Origin: Pseudomonadales bacterium
GTDB lineage: Bacteria > Pseudomonadota > Gammaproteobacteria > Pseudomonadales > Ketobacteraceae
NCBI GenBank assembly: GCA_020062665.1
Contig: JAGUVW010000072.1
Span: 28,985-92,984, forward strand
Length of the DNA: 64,000 nt
Direction: 5' to 3'
Positions 35,045 through 44,182 of the stretch are shown piece by piece. The notes beneath the pieces were generated by a model. It was not told the DNA's origin, ran no database searches, and saw only the letters and a list, made by a program, of their open reading frames with translations. Numbering within the stretch: the first letter of the stretch is position 1; each line of letters begins with the position of its first letter. The position numbers and the translations under genes were made by a program.

Positions 35045-37693
35045 TCACCCCGTATTCCGCATCCCCGCCGCAATGCCTGCCACGGTGATCATCAGGGCGC
35101 GGGTCTGCTGGGGATCTTCCGCCACCTGACCGCGACTGCTGCGCATCAGCTCCACCTGCAGCATGTGCAGCGGATCCAGATAGGGATTGCGCACCTCGAT
35201 GGAACGACGGATCACCGCGTTGTTCTGCAGCAGCACGCTGTGGCCAGTGATGGTGATAACCAGATCGATCATTTCCGCCAGGCGCGTGCGCAGCGTCTGG
35301 CCCAGCTGGCGATCCTCGTCTTCCCCCAGGCGGCGTTCGTAGTAGGCGGCGATCTGGGCGTCGGATTTTGCCAGCACCATTTCCTGCATGCCGATCATCA
35401 TGCGGAAGAACGGCCAGCGCTCGTACATTTCATGCAGCTGTTCGCCGTGCCCCTGCGCCAGTGCCTGGCCAAACGCCACGTCCACCCCCAGCCAGGCGGG
35501 CAGCATCAGGCGCATCTGCGTCCACGCGAACACCCACGGAATCGCGCGCAACGTATCGATGCCGCCGCGCTGACGCCGTTTTGCCGGGCGACTGCCCAGC
35601 GGCAGGCGCTGCAGTTCCTGCTCCGGCGTGACGTGCTGGAAATACTGCAGAAAATGCGCATCGCTTTTCACCAGCTGGCGATAGGCTTCCGCCGACGTCT
35701 GCGCCAGTTGTTCCATGCGCTCGCGCCACTGCGGCTCCGGTGCGATGCGCGGCAGCAGCGTCGCATCCAGCATCGCCGCCACGTAACGTTCCAGACTGCG
35801 CACAGCGACACCGAACGGACTGAACTTGGCGCGAATCACTTCACCCTGTTCGGTGATGCGAATGCGGCCGTTCACTACACCAGGCGGCTGCGACAGAATC
35901 GCCTCGTGGGACGGCGCCCCGCCGCGGCTGGTGGAACCGCCACGGCCATGAAACAGTGTCAGTTGCACGTCGTGCTGGCGACAGATCTGCGCCAGTTGTT
36001 CCTGGGCCTGATACTGCATCCACGCCGCTGCCAGAAAGCCACCATCTTTCGCGGAATCGGAATAGCCGATCATGATTTCCTGGCGGCCGTTGATGCTGGC
36101 GCGATATTCGGCGAGCTGCAGCAGTTGGGTCAGTGTCTGCGGCGCGTGCTGCAGATCGTCGATGGTTTCGAACAGTGGCACCACCCGCATGAATGTTTTC
36201 ATGCCGCTGGCTTTTTGCAGCAGCTGCACCGCCAGCACATCCGACGGCGCGTGCGCCATCGAGATCACGTACGCACCGAGCGCTTCGTGACGCTGCTGCG
36301 CCAGCATGCGGAAGGTGGCGAGCACTTCGGCCACTTCCGGTTCCGGGGCAAAATCCGGCGGAATCAGCGGTCGCTTGCTGGTGAGTTCCGCCAGCAGAAA
36401 TTCCTGGCGTTGCGTTTCATCCCACTCGGCGTAATCGCCCATGCCCAGATCGCGGGTGATGGCGGCGATGGCGTCGCGATGACGGCTGGATTCCTGCCGC
36501 ACATCCAGACGCAGCAGCGTCACGCCAAAGCCGTGCAGGCGGCGGATGGTGTCGAGCAGTTCGCCATCGGCCACTTCGCGCAGATTGCACTGCACCAGCG
36601 AACGATGACACAGCAGCAACGGCTCCAGCAATTGATCTGTCGTCTGGATCGGTTCCAGACCACGCCAGGTGTCGCCCTGCAGCAGCGCATTCAGCCAGAG
36701 CTTGGTGTGCTGCAGACGATCCCGCAGCGGTTTGAGCAACGCGCGGTAAGGTTCGCGCACATCACCCACCTGCTCGCGCAATTCTGCACTGCACGCCTGC
36801 ATGGATAGTTCGTGGTAGAGTTTTTCCAGATCGCGGCCAAACAGATCAGCCGCCATCCAGCGCGCCAGTCGCAACACTTCTTCGGTGACGTCCGCCGTGA
36901 CATTGGGATTGCCATCGCGATCACCGCCCATCCAGGACGCAAAACTCACCGGCGCGAAATCCATCGGCAGCCGACGCTGCAGATTTTGCTGCAGCCAGTC
37001 ATCAAGTTCGCGCAAATAAGCAGGCAGGGCGTGCCAGAGTGTCTGCTCGATGGTGACAAAACCCCACTTGGCCTCGTCCACCGGCGTGGGGCGTTCGGCG
37101 CGGATTTCATCGGTGTTCCACGCCGCCACGATATTGCGTTTCAGGCGCCGTATCACCTGCGCCTGTTCCTGCGGCGTCAGCTTGCGGGTGTCGAGTGTTT
37201 CCAGACAATCGGTGATGTCATCGTGCTTCTGGATCAGGGTGCGGCGGGTGACTTCGGTGGGATGGGCGGTGAGCACCAGTTCGATGGACAGCTGCTGCAG
37301 CGTGTTGAAAAAAGCGTCTTCGGACACGCCGGCCTTCTGCAGGCGCGGCCACAGTTCATTGAGAGTGGCGCGCTGATTCTTGCGACCACTGGCCTGATAC
37401 GCACGACGCCGGCGCACACGGTGATACTGTTCCGCCAGATTGGCCAGGTTCAGAAAGTGGCTGAAGGCACGGGCCACCGGCACCAGCTGATGCGGTTGCA
37501 GGCGGGACAACTTTTCCAGCAGCTGCTTGTGCTGTTCCTCGTGACCTGCGCGCGCGTGCTTGGCCAGATTGCGGATCTGCTCTACCAGATCCAGCAGCAG
37601 GCCACTTTCCTGCTCCTGCAGCGTATCGCCCAGCAATTGTCCCAACAGGCGCACATCCTGGCGCAGGGGCGCGTGTACATCGGTTTCGGCCAT
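35045..37693 (-). CDS. ppc: Phosphoenolpyruvate carboxylase
   Basis: 882 residues from ATG 37693, the normal bacterial length. Diagnostic sites are VLTAHPTEVTRRT (catalytic His), GGDRDGNPNVT, GYSDSAKDGGFLAAAW and FHGRGGSTSRGGAPSH (bicarbonate/PEP loop), and the ending MRNTG is the conserved allosteric C-terminus. It makes oxaloacetate from PEP and bicarbonate to refill the TCA cycle. A start eight codons earlier is possible but leaves an atypical leader. It appears to be a single-gene unit with 85 bases to the upstream lipoprotein gene, read in the same direction. Confidence 0.97.
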   Translation of the reverse strand: MAETDVHAPLRQDVRLLGQLLGDTLQEQESGLLLDLVEQIRNLAKHARAGHEEQHKQLLEKLSRLQPHQLVPVARAFSHFLNLANLAEQYHRVRRRRAYQASGRKNQRATLNELWPRLQKAGVSEDAFFNTLQQLSIELVLTAHPTEVTRRTLIQKHDDITDCLETLDTRKLTPQEQAQVIRRLKRNIVAAWNTDEIRAERPTPVDEAKWGFVTIEQTLWHALPAYLRELDDWLQQNLQRRLPMDFAPVSFASWMGGDRDGNPNVTADVTEEVLRLARWMAADLFGRDLEKLYHELSMQACSAELREQVGDVREPYRALLKPLRDRLQHTKLWLNALLQGDTWRGLEPIQTTDQLLEPLLLCHRSLVQCNLREVADGELLDTIRRLHGFGVTLLRLDVRQESSRHRDAIAAITRDLGMGDYAEWDETQRQEFLLAELTSKRPLIPPDFAPEPEVAEVLATFRMLAQQRHEALGAYVISMAHAPSDVLAVQLLQKASGMKTFMRVVPLFETIDDLQHAPQTLTQLLQLAEYRASINGRQEIMIGYSDSAKDGGFLAAAWMQYQAQEQLAQICRQHDVQLTLFHGRGGSTSRGGAPSHEAILSQPPGVVNGRIRITEQGEVIRAKFSPFGVAVRSLERYVAAMLDATLLPRIAPEPQWRERMEQLAQTSAEAYRQLVKSDAHFLQYFQHVTPEQELQRLPLGSRPAKRRQRGGIDTLRAIPWVFAWTQMRLMLPAWLGVDVAFGQALAQGHGEQLHEMYERWPFFRMMIGMQEMVLAKSDAQIAAYYERRLGEDEDRQLGQTLRTRLAEMIDLVITITGHSVLLQNNAVIRRSIEVRNPYLDPLHMLQVELMRSSRGQVAEDPQQTRALMITVAGIAAGMRNTG

Positions 37694-37750
37694 CGTGCTG
37701 TCTCCCGAACGGTACAAGGGTTACAGCATAGCGCGATGGCGAAGCTGATG

Positions 37751-38212
37751 CTACGAAGCCCGTTTTTCCAGCACGGTCGCCAGATGCTGGAGAAAGAATC
37801 GGTACGTCTGCTGTACCTTGGTGCCTGCCTTGTCTGCCTTTTCCGGTGGCAGGTCGGCGGGCAGACTGAACTGGGCCTGCCAGATCACCTCACACTGCTG
37901 CGGCGCCAGCGACACCACCTGGAAGGTGGCTTCGAAACGCGTATTGGCATTGAAGCCCTCGGCGGACAGAATGGCGTAACGATAGCGGCGTGCGACGGCG
38001 TCAAACGACTCCAGCGATTCCCGCGCCACACTGCCATTGACGAACGTCACCACGCGCACGGCATTGCCACCCTGGTCGCGCGCACCACTGCCTTCCACCG
38101 AACACTCCACCACACCGGGCAGCCAGTGATGCAGGCCGGCGAAATTGCCGGTCAGATCCCATACCTTGTCGGCGTCGTGTTCGAATACGTGGCGCGCTTC
38201 AACCTGCGGCAT
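37751..38212 (-). CDS. SRPBCC (START-like) family protein
   Basis: 153 residues. ARHVFEHDADKVWDLTGNFAG is the typical first strand and helix of polyketide cyclase/START-like proteins, followed by LHHWLPGVVECSVEG. QRTYRFFL-like helix (VQQTYRFFLQHLATVL) closes the cavity. Such proteins bind a hydrophobic ligand. It overlaps the end of the NmrA-like gene by 14 bases, so the two are translated as a unit. Confidence 0.85.
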   Translation of the reverse strand: MPQVEARHVFEHDADKVWDLTGNFAGLHHWLPGVVECSVEGSGARDQGGNAVRVVTFVNGSVARESLESFDAVARRYRYAILSAEGFNANTRFEATFQVVSLAPQQCEVIWQAQFSLPADLPPEKADKAGTKVQQTYRFFLQHLATVLEKRAS

Positions 38213-39113
38213 GACGGACTCCTTTTTCCTGCGTGACGTAATGGTGGGAAAGAAACTGCTGGAAACTGATCAGGCCCGGATGGCACTGACGCAGCGGCTC
38301 GATCGCGAAATTCCAGCCTTGCTGATTATTCCATTGGAACTGGCGGGCGGATTCCGGATTGATCAGCCGCAATGCCAGGCGCGTGAGCAGTTTCGAGGTG
38401 GGCAGCAAACGCCGGCCGGTCACCTCTCGGAAAATGTCGCGCATCTGGGTGCCGGTGAGTACATCGCCCGCCACATCCAGATGGGTGCCCAGGTACTGCT
38501 GGGGATGGGCAAAAATATCCGCCGCAAACCACGCGATGTCCGCCACCGAAATCATGTGGAAACGGATATCGCGATCGAGCAGGCCAATGATGGTGGGCAG
38601 AATCCAGTAGGGACCCATGGCCTTCTTCACGCCGGAACTCATCACCGGCTGGGTGAAGTTTTCCATGAAGAAAACCTCCCGCAGAAAGGTGCGCGGCAGG
38701 CCGAGGGAGTCGATGTACTGCTCGATTTTGTATTTGCTTTCGAAATGCAGCACGCCAGGGGCGTGATCGCAGTTGGCCACCGAGGTCTGCACGAAATGCT
38801 GCACACCGGCTTTTTTCGCGGCGCGGGCCAGCTTGCAGCCCTGCTCCACTTCACGGTCGTGACCCACGCCCTTTTCCCAGAAGTTCTGCACCGAGAACAC
38901 GCCATGACAGCCGACGCAGGCCCGCTCCAGCGAGGCTTCGTCGTCCAGGTTACCGGGCACCACCTCGGCCCCCAGGGCAGCCAGGGCGCGGCCGGCCGGC
39001 TTGGCAGGGTCGCGGGTCAGGGCACGCACGGCAAAACCGCGCTGTAACAGCAGCGGCACCAGGGCGCCACCTTGGGCGCCAGTAGCGCCGGTGACCAGAA
39101 TACGTTGGGTCAT
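38199..39113 (-). CDS. NmrA-like NAD(P)-binding protein
   Basis: 304 residues from ATG 39113, which begins directly with the Rossmann strand MTQRILVTGATGAQGG (GATGAQG nucleotide-binding motif). RGFAVRALTRDPAKPAGRAL follows, as in NmrA/HSCARG-type atypical short-chain dehydrogenases. They often sense the NAD(P) ratio or reduce small substrates. An upstream in-frame ATG at 39167 is rejected because it overlaps the promoter region and its palindrome. Its stop lies inside the SRPBCC gene start, so coupled translation is likely. Confidence 0.88.
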   Translation of the reverse strand: MTQRILVTGATGAQGGALVPLLLQRGFAVRALTRDPAKPAGRALAALGAEVVPGNLDDEASLERACVGCHGVFSVQNFWEKGVGHDREVEQGCKLARAAKKAGVQHFVQTSVANCDHAPGVLHFESKYKIEQYIDSLGLPRTFLREVFFMENFTQPVMSSGVKKAMGPYWILPTIIGLLDRDIRFHMISVADIAWFAADIFAHPQQYLGTHLDVAGDVLTGTQMRDIFREVTGRRLLPTSKLLTRLALRLINPESARQFQWNNQQGWNFAIEPLRQCHPGLISFQQFLSHHYVTQEKGVRHAAG

Positions 39114-39133
39114 GGGGCCTCGTTGGGGTATAG

Positions 39134-39147
39134 TCTGATCAGTCAGA
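39134..39147. promoter_or_regulatory. Palindrome upstream of the NmrA-like gene
   Basis: TCTGA-TCAG-TCAGA is a perfect 5+4+5 inverted repeat 21 bases before the NmrA-like start. It could be an operator for a TetR- or MarR-type regulator not encoded next to it. Confidence 0.35.
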
Positions 39148-39283
39148 ACCGATGAGTTCCGCATCATAACAACCGACGGTGCTGATTTGAAGCGCCTTTG
39201 GCCGGCCTTTCATCATTTCCCGCGCGCGTCACTCACGCCATAATGACCCCACGCCCGCGCAGGGCGCTCGACAGGAATCCGAC

Positions 39284-39619
39284 ATGAAAAAGCAGATCAT
39301 TTACGGCGTACTGGCCCTGCTGGGGATCACACTGACCTGGTTTTACAACATCCAGTTCGCGCTGCAGTACGGCGCCATGGACATGGGCCAGTTCATTGCG
39401 GACTGCTTTGTGAATCATGCCGCCAGTTCCATCAGCTGGGATGTCATCATCGCCGCAGCAACTTTCCTCACCTGGTCGAACGTGGAAGCCAAGCGCCTGC
39501 AGATGAAGCACTGGTGGCTGATTCCGATTTTCACCCTGGGCATCGCGCTGGCGTTCGCGTTTCCGCTGTTTCTGCTGCTGCGGGAACGGCATCTGGCGGC
39601 GCAGAAGGCCGCTGCGTAG
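39284..39619 (+). CDS. DUF2834-like small membrane protein
   Basis: 111 residues with three apparent membrane helices: IIYGVLALLGITLTWFYNIQ, ISWDVIIAAATFLTW and WLIPIFTLGIALAFAFPLFLLL. The FALQYG and order of helices fit DUF2834, a family of small inner-membrane proteins of unknown role. It starts at ATG 39284 after GACAGGAATCC. The AraC gene follows 8 bases later in the same direction. Confidence 0.8.
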   Translation: MKKQIIYGVLALLGITLTWFYNIQFALQYGAMDMGQFIADCFVNHAASSISWDVIIAAATFLTWSNVEAKRLQMKHWWLIPIFTLGIALAFAFPLFLLLRERHLAAQKAAA

Positions 39620-39627
39620 GTATCGCC

Positions 39628-40401
39628 ATGCTGCTGGTGGCGCCTGCTCCTGCCCTGCGTCCCTTCATCCAGCATTACTGGCTGAGCCGGGACAATCTGG
39701 CGCCGCTGCACCGGATTCTGCCGGACGGCGCGGTGGATGTGGTGGTGCAGTGGCAAGGCAGCACTGGCACCGCGCAAGTGTACGGCACCACCACGCAACC
39801 GCAGGATATTCCGCTGCCCACGGCCTGGCATTTCCTCGGCATCCGTTTTCAGCCGGGGCAGAGCCGGCATTTCCTGCTGGCGTGTGCGCGGGAGCTGACC
39901 GATCAGCGTCACGCCACCGACAACCTGCTGGCGTTTCCGTTGCCACTGGAGGCGTTGCTCACCAGTCCCGATCCATTTGAATTTCTCGATCAGGCACTGC
40001 TGGCGCATTTGCAGCACCAGCCACCGGTAGCGCGGCGGGAAGATCGGCTGATCGACGTCCTGATTCAGCAGCGCGGACAGGTGCCGATTGCCGCGCTCGC
40101 AGAACAGGGTGCACGCAGCCAGCGCCAGCTGGAACGGGATTTTCTTTCTGCCGTTGGCATTTCCGCCAAACTGTTCTCCCGCATCCAGCGCTTTCATCAT
40201 GCCTGTTTCTGGCTGCAGCCCAGTCACCAGCTGCCGCTGGCGGACGTGGCACTGCGCTGCGGCTACAGCGACCAAAGCCACATGAACCGGGATTTCAATG
40301 CGCTGGCCGGTTGTACACCGCAGCAATGGCGGGGCCGGCAGGATGTCGATTTTTTCCAAGAACCGCAGACGCACATCCCGCACACTGCCCGTCAGAATTA
40401 A
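39628..40401 (+). CDS. AraC-family transcriptional regulator
   Basis: 257 residues from ATG 39628, where LLVAPAPALRPFIQHYWLSR is the normal opening of this AraC subgroup with an N-terminal sensing domain; an earlier frame through the DUF2834 gene is rejected. The C-terminal DNA-binding part (about 160-255) includes ALAEQGARSQRQLERDF and ADVALRCGYSDQSHMNRDF, the two helix-turn-helix units, ending GCTPQQW. The VOC gene follows at 20 bases, so the regulator may control it or itself. Effector unknown. Confidence 0.9.
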   Translation: MLLVAPAPALRPFIQHYWLSRDNLAPLHRILPDGAVDVVVQWQGSTGTAQVYGTTTQPQDIPLPTAWHFLGIRFQPGQSRHFLLACARELTDQRHATDNLLAFPLPLEALLTSPDPFEFLDQALLAHLQHQPPVARREDRLIDVLIQQRGQVPIAALAEQGARSQRQLERDFLSAVGISAKLFSRIQRFHHACFWLQPSHQLPLADVALRCGYSDQSHMNRDFNALAGCTPQQWRGRQDVDFFQEPQTHIPHTARQN

Positions 40402-40420
40402 TCAACGGGAGGAAACTAAT

Positions 40421-40789
40421 ATGAAACTGTGGTCGGGTATCGTGACACCCAATGTGCAGGCGTCGCGGGATTTTTATGTGCGGCTGTTTGGCTGCAACGT
40501 GGTGTTCGAAAGCGACTGGTTTGTGCTGCTGGAACTGGGCGGCGGCGAAATCGGTTTTCTGTTGCCGGGCCTGGAAGCGCAGGCAAAACCCTTCCGCGCG
40601 CCGCTGCAGGGTCAGGGCATGTGGATCACCATCGACGTGGAAGATGTGGACGCCACCTGCGAGCGTTTGCGCGGGATGGGTGTAAGCATCGAAGTACCAG
40701 TGCGGGACGAGCCCTGGGGTGAGCGCCATTTCGTGGTGCTCGACCCCAACGGCATCGGTGTGGATGTGGTGCAGCGGCGCCCGTCCTGA
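40421..40789 (+). CDS. VOC-superfamily (glyoxalase/bleomycin-resistance-like) protein
   Basis: 122 residues from ATG 40421 with an excellent GGGAGGAA site. MKLWSGIVTPNVQASRDFYV is the usual beta-alpha opening; DPNGIGVDVVQ near the C-terminus is the closing VOC strand with a probable metal ligand region. These proteins bind metals and act as dioxygenases, isomerases, lyases or drug-binding proteins. It is the last gene of the DUF2834-AraC-VOC unit and faces the aminotransferase gene, 18 bases away. Confidence 0.87.
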   Translation: MKLWSGIVTPNVQASRDFYVRLFGCNVVFESDWFVLLELGGGEIGFLLPGLEAQAKPFRAPLQGQGMWITIDVEDVDATCERLRGMGVSIEVPVRDEPWGERHFVVLDPNGIGVDVVQRRPS

Positions 40790-40807
40790 CGATGCGTTGT
40801 TGAGACG

Positions 40808-41935
40808 TTATTGCACCGCGTCCAGCGCCTGCCGCAGATTCGCCACCGTCTGCTCCACGTTCAGCCATTTGTCCAGACCGAACAGGCCGACGCGAAACGT
40901 TCTGAAATCCGCCGGCTCGTCGCACATCAGCGGCACGCCGGCGGCGGTCTGCAATCCTTGCGCGAGGAATTTTTTGCCGTTCTGGATCTCGGGATCACGG
41001 GTGTAGCTCACCACCACTCCCGGCGCGCCAAAGCCTTCGGCCGCCACGCTGGGAAAGCCACGCGCCGCCAGCAGCGCGCGCACCTTGTCGCCCAGCTCCC
41101 ACTGCCGTTCCCGCAGCAGATTGAAACCGATTTTCTGCGTCTCCAGCATGCTGTCGCGGAAGCGCATCAGCGCGTCGGTAGGCAGGGTGGCGTGATAGGC
41201 GTGGCCGCCGTTTTCATAGGCCTGCATGATCTGCAGCCATTTCAATAAATCGCCGGCGAAGCTGGTGCTTTGGGTGGCTTGCACCCGCGCCAGCCCGGCG
41301 TCGCTCAACATCACCAGTGCGCTGCAGGGCGATGCACTCCAGCCTTTCTGCGGCGCGCTGATCAGCACATCCACGCCACACTGTTTCATGTCCACCCACA
41401 CCGTGCCCGACGCCACGCAATCCAGCACGAACAAACCGCCCACGCTGTGCACGGCATCGGCCACGGCGCGCAGATAATTGTCCGGCAGGATGACGCCGGA
41501 CGCCGTTTCAACATGGGGCGCAAACACCAGCGCAGGTTTTTCTTTTTGAATCGTGGCCACCACTTCCTCGATCGGTGGCGGTGCGAACGGCGCCTGGGCA
41601 CCGCTGCCCTGCTGGCGCGCCTTCAGAACGATTTCTTCGGCGGGAATTTTCCCCATCGCAAAAATCTGGCTCCAGCGATAACTGAACCAGCCGTTGCGGA
41701 TCACCAGACAGGTCTGGCCGGTGGCCAGCTGCCGCGCCACCGCTTCCATCCCGTACGTGCCGCCGCCCGGCACCACCACCACCGCTGCTGCGTGGTAAAC
41801 GCTTTTCAGCGTGGCGGAAATATCCCGCATCACCTGCTGGAAGGTCGGCGACATGTGGTTGAGTGCGCGATCCGTGAACACCACGGAATATTCGAGCAGG
41901 CCATCGGGATCGACGTGAGGGTATTGTTTCGACAT
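40808..41935 (-). CDS. Class V aminotransferase (alanine-glyoxylate / serine-pyruvate type)
   Basis: 375 residues from ATG 41935. VVPGGGTYGMEAVARQLA binds PLP phosphate. FVLDCVASGTVWVDMKQCGVD holds the PLP-contacting Asp, and SAPQKGWSASPCSALVML holds the Schiff-base Lys in the QKGW context. These fit the alanine-glyoxylate aminotransferase branch of class V. Substrates are unproven. A frame upstream of this ATG is open but crosses the operator-like site at 42034 and was rejected. It is divergent from the PhoX-type gene. Confidence 0.9.
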   Translation of the reverse strand: MSKQYPHVDPDGLLEYSVVFTDRALNHMSPTFQQVMRDISATLKSVYHAAAVVVVPGGGTYGMEAVARQLATGQTCLVIRNGWFSYRWSQIFAMGKIPAEEIVLKARQQGSGAQAPFAPPPIEEVVATIQKEKPALVFAPHVETASGVILPDNYLRAVADAVHSVGGLFVLDCVASGTVWVDMKQCGVDVLISAPQKGWSASPCSALVMLSDAGLARVQATQSTSFAGDLLKWLQIMQAYENGGHAYHATLPTDALMRFRDSMLETQKIGFNLLRERQWELGDKVRALLAARGFPSVAAEGFGAPGVVVSYTRDPEIQNGKKFLAQGLQTAAGVPLMCDEPADFRTFRVGLFGLDKWLNVEQTVANLRQALDAVQ

Positions 41936-42033
41936 GTTGTTGTTCTCGGGTCGGACTGCGAATGCCACCGGCGGCGGCTTTGCTGCAAGCTTCCCTGCAT
42001 TGCCGGGTGCTGTCAAATTTGGGGGTTTTATAA

Positions 42034-42047
42034 ACAGATCGGTCTGT
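42034..42047. promoter_or_regulatory. TetR-type operator between divergent aminotransferase and PhoX-like genes
   Basis: ACAGA-TCGG-TCTGT is a perfect 5+4+5 palindrome. Many TetR-family operators have this form. It lies in the 188-base divergent intergenic region, so a regulator bound here could affect both genes. No TetR gene is adjacent. Confidence 0.55.
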
Positions 42048-42123
42048 AATCGTTCGGTCACAGAGGCGATGCACTCTATTCCGTGCAAATTTCGCCCATG
42101 TGAATAATTGAGGTTTCAAGACC

Positions 42124-44076
42124 ATGAACTCCCACGAACATGACCTTTTGTTGCAGGGCATCGAGCCCGAGTCCAACCACTCCAATAATCCGACTTTCCA
42201 ATCCATCCTGGCGGAAAACATCCAGCGTCGCACCGTGCTGAAAGGCGGCGTCGGTGCCACCATGATCGGCGCCCTGGGCCTGACCATGACCGGCTGCAAA
42301 CCCAATCTGCTGGGCTTCACGCCGGTAGCCGCCAACCGCGACGACACCATCACCGTGCCGGAAGGCTACAGCGCCAAAGCGTTTGTACCCTGGGGCACGC
42401 CGATCACTGGCAGCTTCCCCGCTTACCGCGAGGATGGCACCAACACCGGTGAAGAGCAGGAACAGCAGGTGGGCCAGCACCACGACGGCATGCACTTCTT
42501 CCCCATCGACTGCAAGAAAGGCGGCGAAAGCTCCACCCACGGCCTGCTGGTGATGAACCACGAATACATCGACCAGGGCACTCTGCATCCGGCTGGCGCC
42601 ACCCTGGTGGACGGCGTGCGCCCCGCTGACGAAGTGCGCAAGGAAGTGGCGGCCCACGGTGTATCCGTGATCGAAATCGCCCAGGACTACAGCGGCGAGT
42701 GGCATGTGGTGCCCAGCAGCATCAACCGCCGCATCACCGGCGCCACCGAAATGGAAATCACCGGCCCCGCCGCCGGCCACGCCAAGATGGTCACCAAGTT
42801 CAGCCCCGATGGCACCCGCACCCGTGGCACCCTGAACAACTGCGCCCACGGCTACACGCCCTGGAACACCTATCTGACCTGTGAAGAAAACTGGGCCGGC
42901 TACTTCCGCACCGGCGTTGCCAGCGCCGAGCGTCCGCGCGAACTGTCCCGTTACGGCACCGGCAGCAGCAGCCGCTACCGCTGGGAATCCGTCAACGAGG
43001 ACGTGTACAAGCGCTTCGACGTTACCCCCACCGGCGCATCTGCCGCTGAAGACTACCGCAACGAAGCCAACACCTTCGGCTGGATCGTGGAAGTCGATCC
43101 GTTCAACCCCACCAGCACACCGGTGAAACACACCGCCCTGGGCCGCTTCGCCCACGAAGGCATCGTGTTCCAGAGAGCCAAGAGCGGCCAGCCCATCGTG
43201 TGCTATTCCGGCGACGACGCCACCAACGAATACATCTACAAATTCGTGTCCAAGCACAACTACAGCAAGCGCACCGCTGGCAGCTGGCTGCTGGACGAAG
43301 GCACGCTGTACGTAGCGAAGTTCAACGCCGATGGCACCGGTGAATGGCTGCCGCTGGATTTCAACGATGCTGCGTTCCAGGCGCGCATGGCTGAGACCGG
43401 CGTGGTGTTTGCCGATCAGGGTGACGTGCTGATCAACACCCGCACCGCCGCCGACATGATGGGTGCCACCAAGATGGATCGTCCGGAATGGGGCGCCGTG
43501 CATCCGCGCACCGGCGAAGTGTATTTCACCCTCACCAATCACAGCAGCCGTGGCGCCGCCAACGTGGACGCCGCCAACCCGCGCGGCCCGAATCCCTACG
43601 GCCACATCATCCGCTGGAACGAAGTCAGCGCGAATTTCGCCGGCAATGCGTTCCTGTGGGATATCTTCCTGCTGGCCGGCCCGGTCACCGACAGCGCGAT
43701 TCTGGTGAAGGAAGGCACGCCGGCGCTGGATGAGTCCAACATTCACGCCAGCCCCGATGGCCTGTGGTTCGACGAAGACGGCCGCCTGTGGATTCAGACC
43801 GACATGAGCGGCAGCCAGCTCACCGCCGGCCCGTTCGGCAACAACGCCATGCTCGCCGCCGATCCCAACACCGGTGACGTGCGTCGCTTCCTGGTGGGTC
43901 CTTACGGTTGCGAAGTCACCGGTGTGATCAACACGCCCAACGCCCGCACCATGTTCGTCAACATCCAGCATCCGGGTGAACCGCGTCCGAGCGACTGGCC
44001 CGATGGCGCTGGCGCGCGTCCCCGCTCTGCCACGGTTATCGTGACCAAGAACGATGGCGGCAAGATCGGCGGTTGA
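42124..44076 (+). CDS. PhoX/DUF839-family Tat-exported protein (alkaline phosphatase PhoX-like)
   Basis: 650 residues. A twin-arginine signal is present late in the N-terminus: QRRTVLKGG with R35-R36, then GVGATMIGALGLTMTGC. The body has the DUF839 features TLNNCAHGYTPWNTYLTCEENW and the C-terminal WFDEDGRLWIQTDMSG and RRFLVGPYGCEVTG. PhoX proteins are calcium/iron phosphatases secreted by Tat; other DUF839 members are not proven phosphatases. Only half of a Pho-box-like sequence (CTGTCA at 42010) was seen, so phosphate control is not supported. A terminator follows at 44127. Confidence 0.88.
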   Translation: MNSHEHDLLLQGIEPESNHSNNPTFQSILAENIQRRTVLKGGVGATMIGALGLTMTGCKPNLLGFTPVAANRDDTITVPEGYSAKAFVPWGTPITGSFPAYREDGTNTGEEQEQQVGQHHDGMHFFPIDCKKGGESSTHGLLVMNHEYIDQGTLHPAGATLVDGVRPADEVRKEVAAHGVSVIEIAQDYSGEWHVVPSSINRRITGATEMEITGPAAGHAKMVTKFSPDGTRTRGTLNNCAHGYTPWNTYLTCEENWAGYFRTGVASAERPRELSRYGTGSSSRYRWESVNEDVYKRFDVTPTGASAAEDYRNEANTFGWIVEVDPFNPTSTPVKHTALGRFAHEGIVFQRAKSGQPIVCYSGDDATNEYIYKFVSKHNYSKRTAGSWLLDEGTLYVAKFNADGTGEWLPLDFNDAAFQARMAETGVVFADQGDVLINTRTAADMMGATKMDRPEWGAVHPRTGEVYFTLTNHSSRGAANVDAANPRGPNPYGHIIRWNEVSANFAGNAFLWDIFLLAGPVTDSAILVKEGTPALDESNIHASPDGLWFDEDGRLWIQTDMSGSQLTAGPFGNNAMLAADPNTGDVRRFLVGPYGCEVTGVINTPNARTMFVNIQHPGEPRPSDWPDGAGARPRSATVIVTKNDGGKIGG

Positions 44077-44126
44077 TGGTGTTTCGCCTCACGCAAGGTG
44101 AGGCGCTTTGCACGGACAGCAGCGAC

Positions 44127-44151
44127 GGGGCGCAGGGATTGCGCCCCTTTT
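44127..44151 (+). terminator. Rho-independent terminator after the PhoX-like gene
   Basis: GGGGCGCA-GGGAT-TGCGCCCC forms a perfect 8-bp stem with a 5-base loop, followed by TTTT. It lies 51 bases after the stop, before the convergent cytochrome gene. Confidence 0.92.
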
Positions 44152-44182
44152 CATTTCTGCGCCCTTTCAGTTTCAGCGTTGC

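Noticed and set aside
42009..42020. Possible Pho box before the PhoX-like gene (CTGTCAAATTT)
   Set aside because: Only one CTGTCA half was seen and no second half at 11-base spacing, so phosphate regulation is not supported.
42076..43971. Long leftward open frame opposite the PhoX-like gene
   Set aside because: Low-information Gly/Ala/Val/His-rich sequence without motifs; the rightward frame has a Tat signal and DUF839 motifs.
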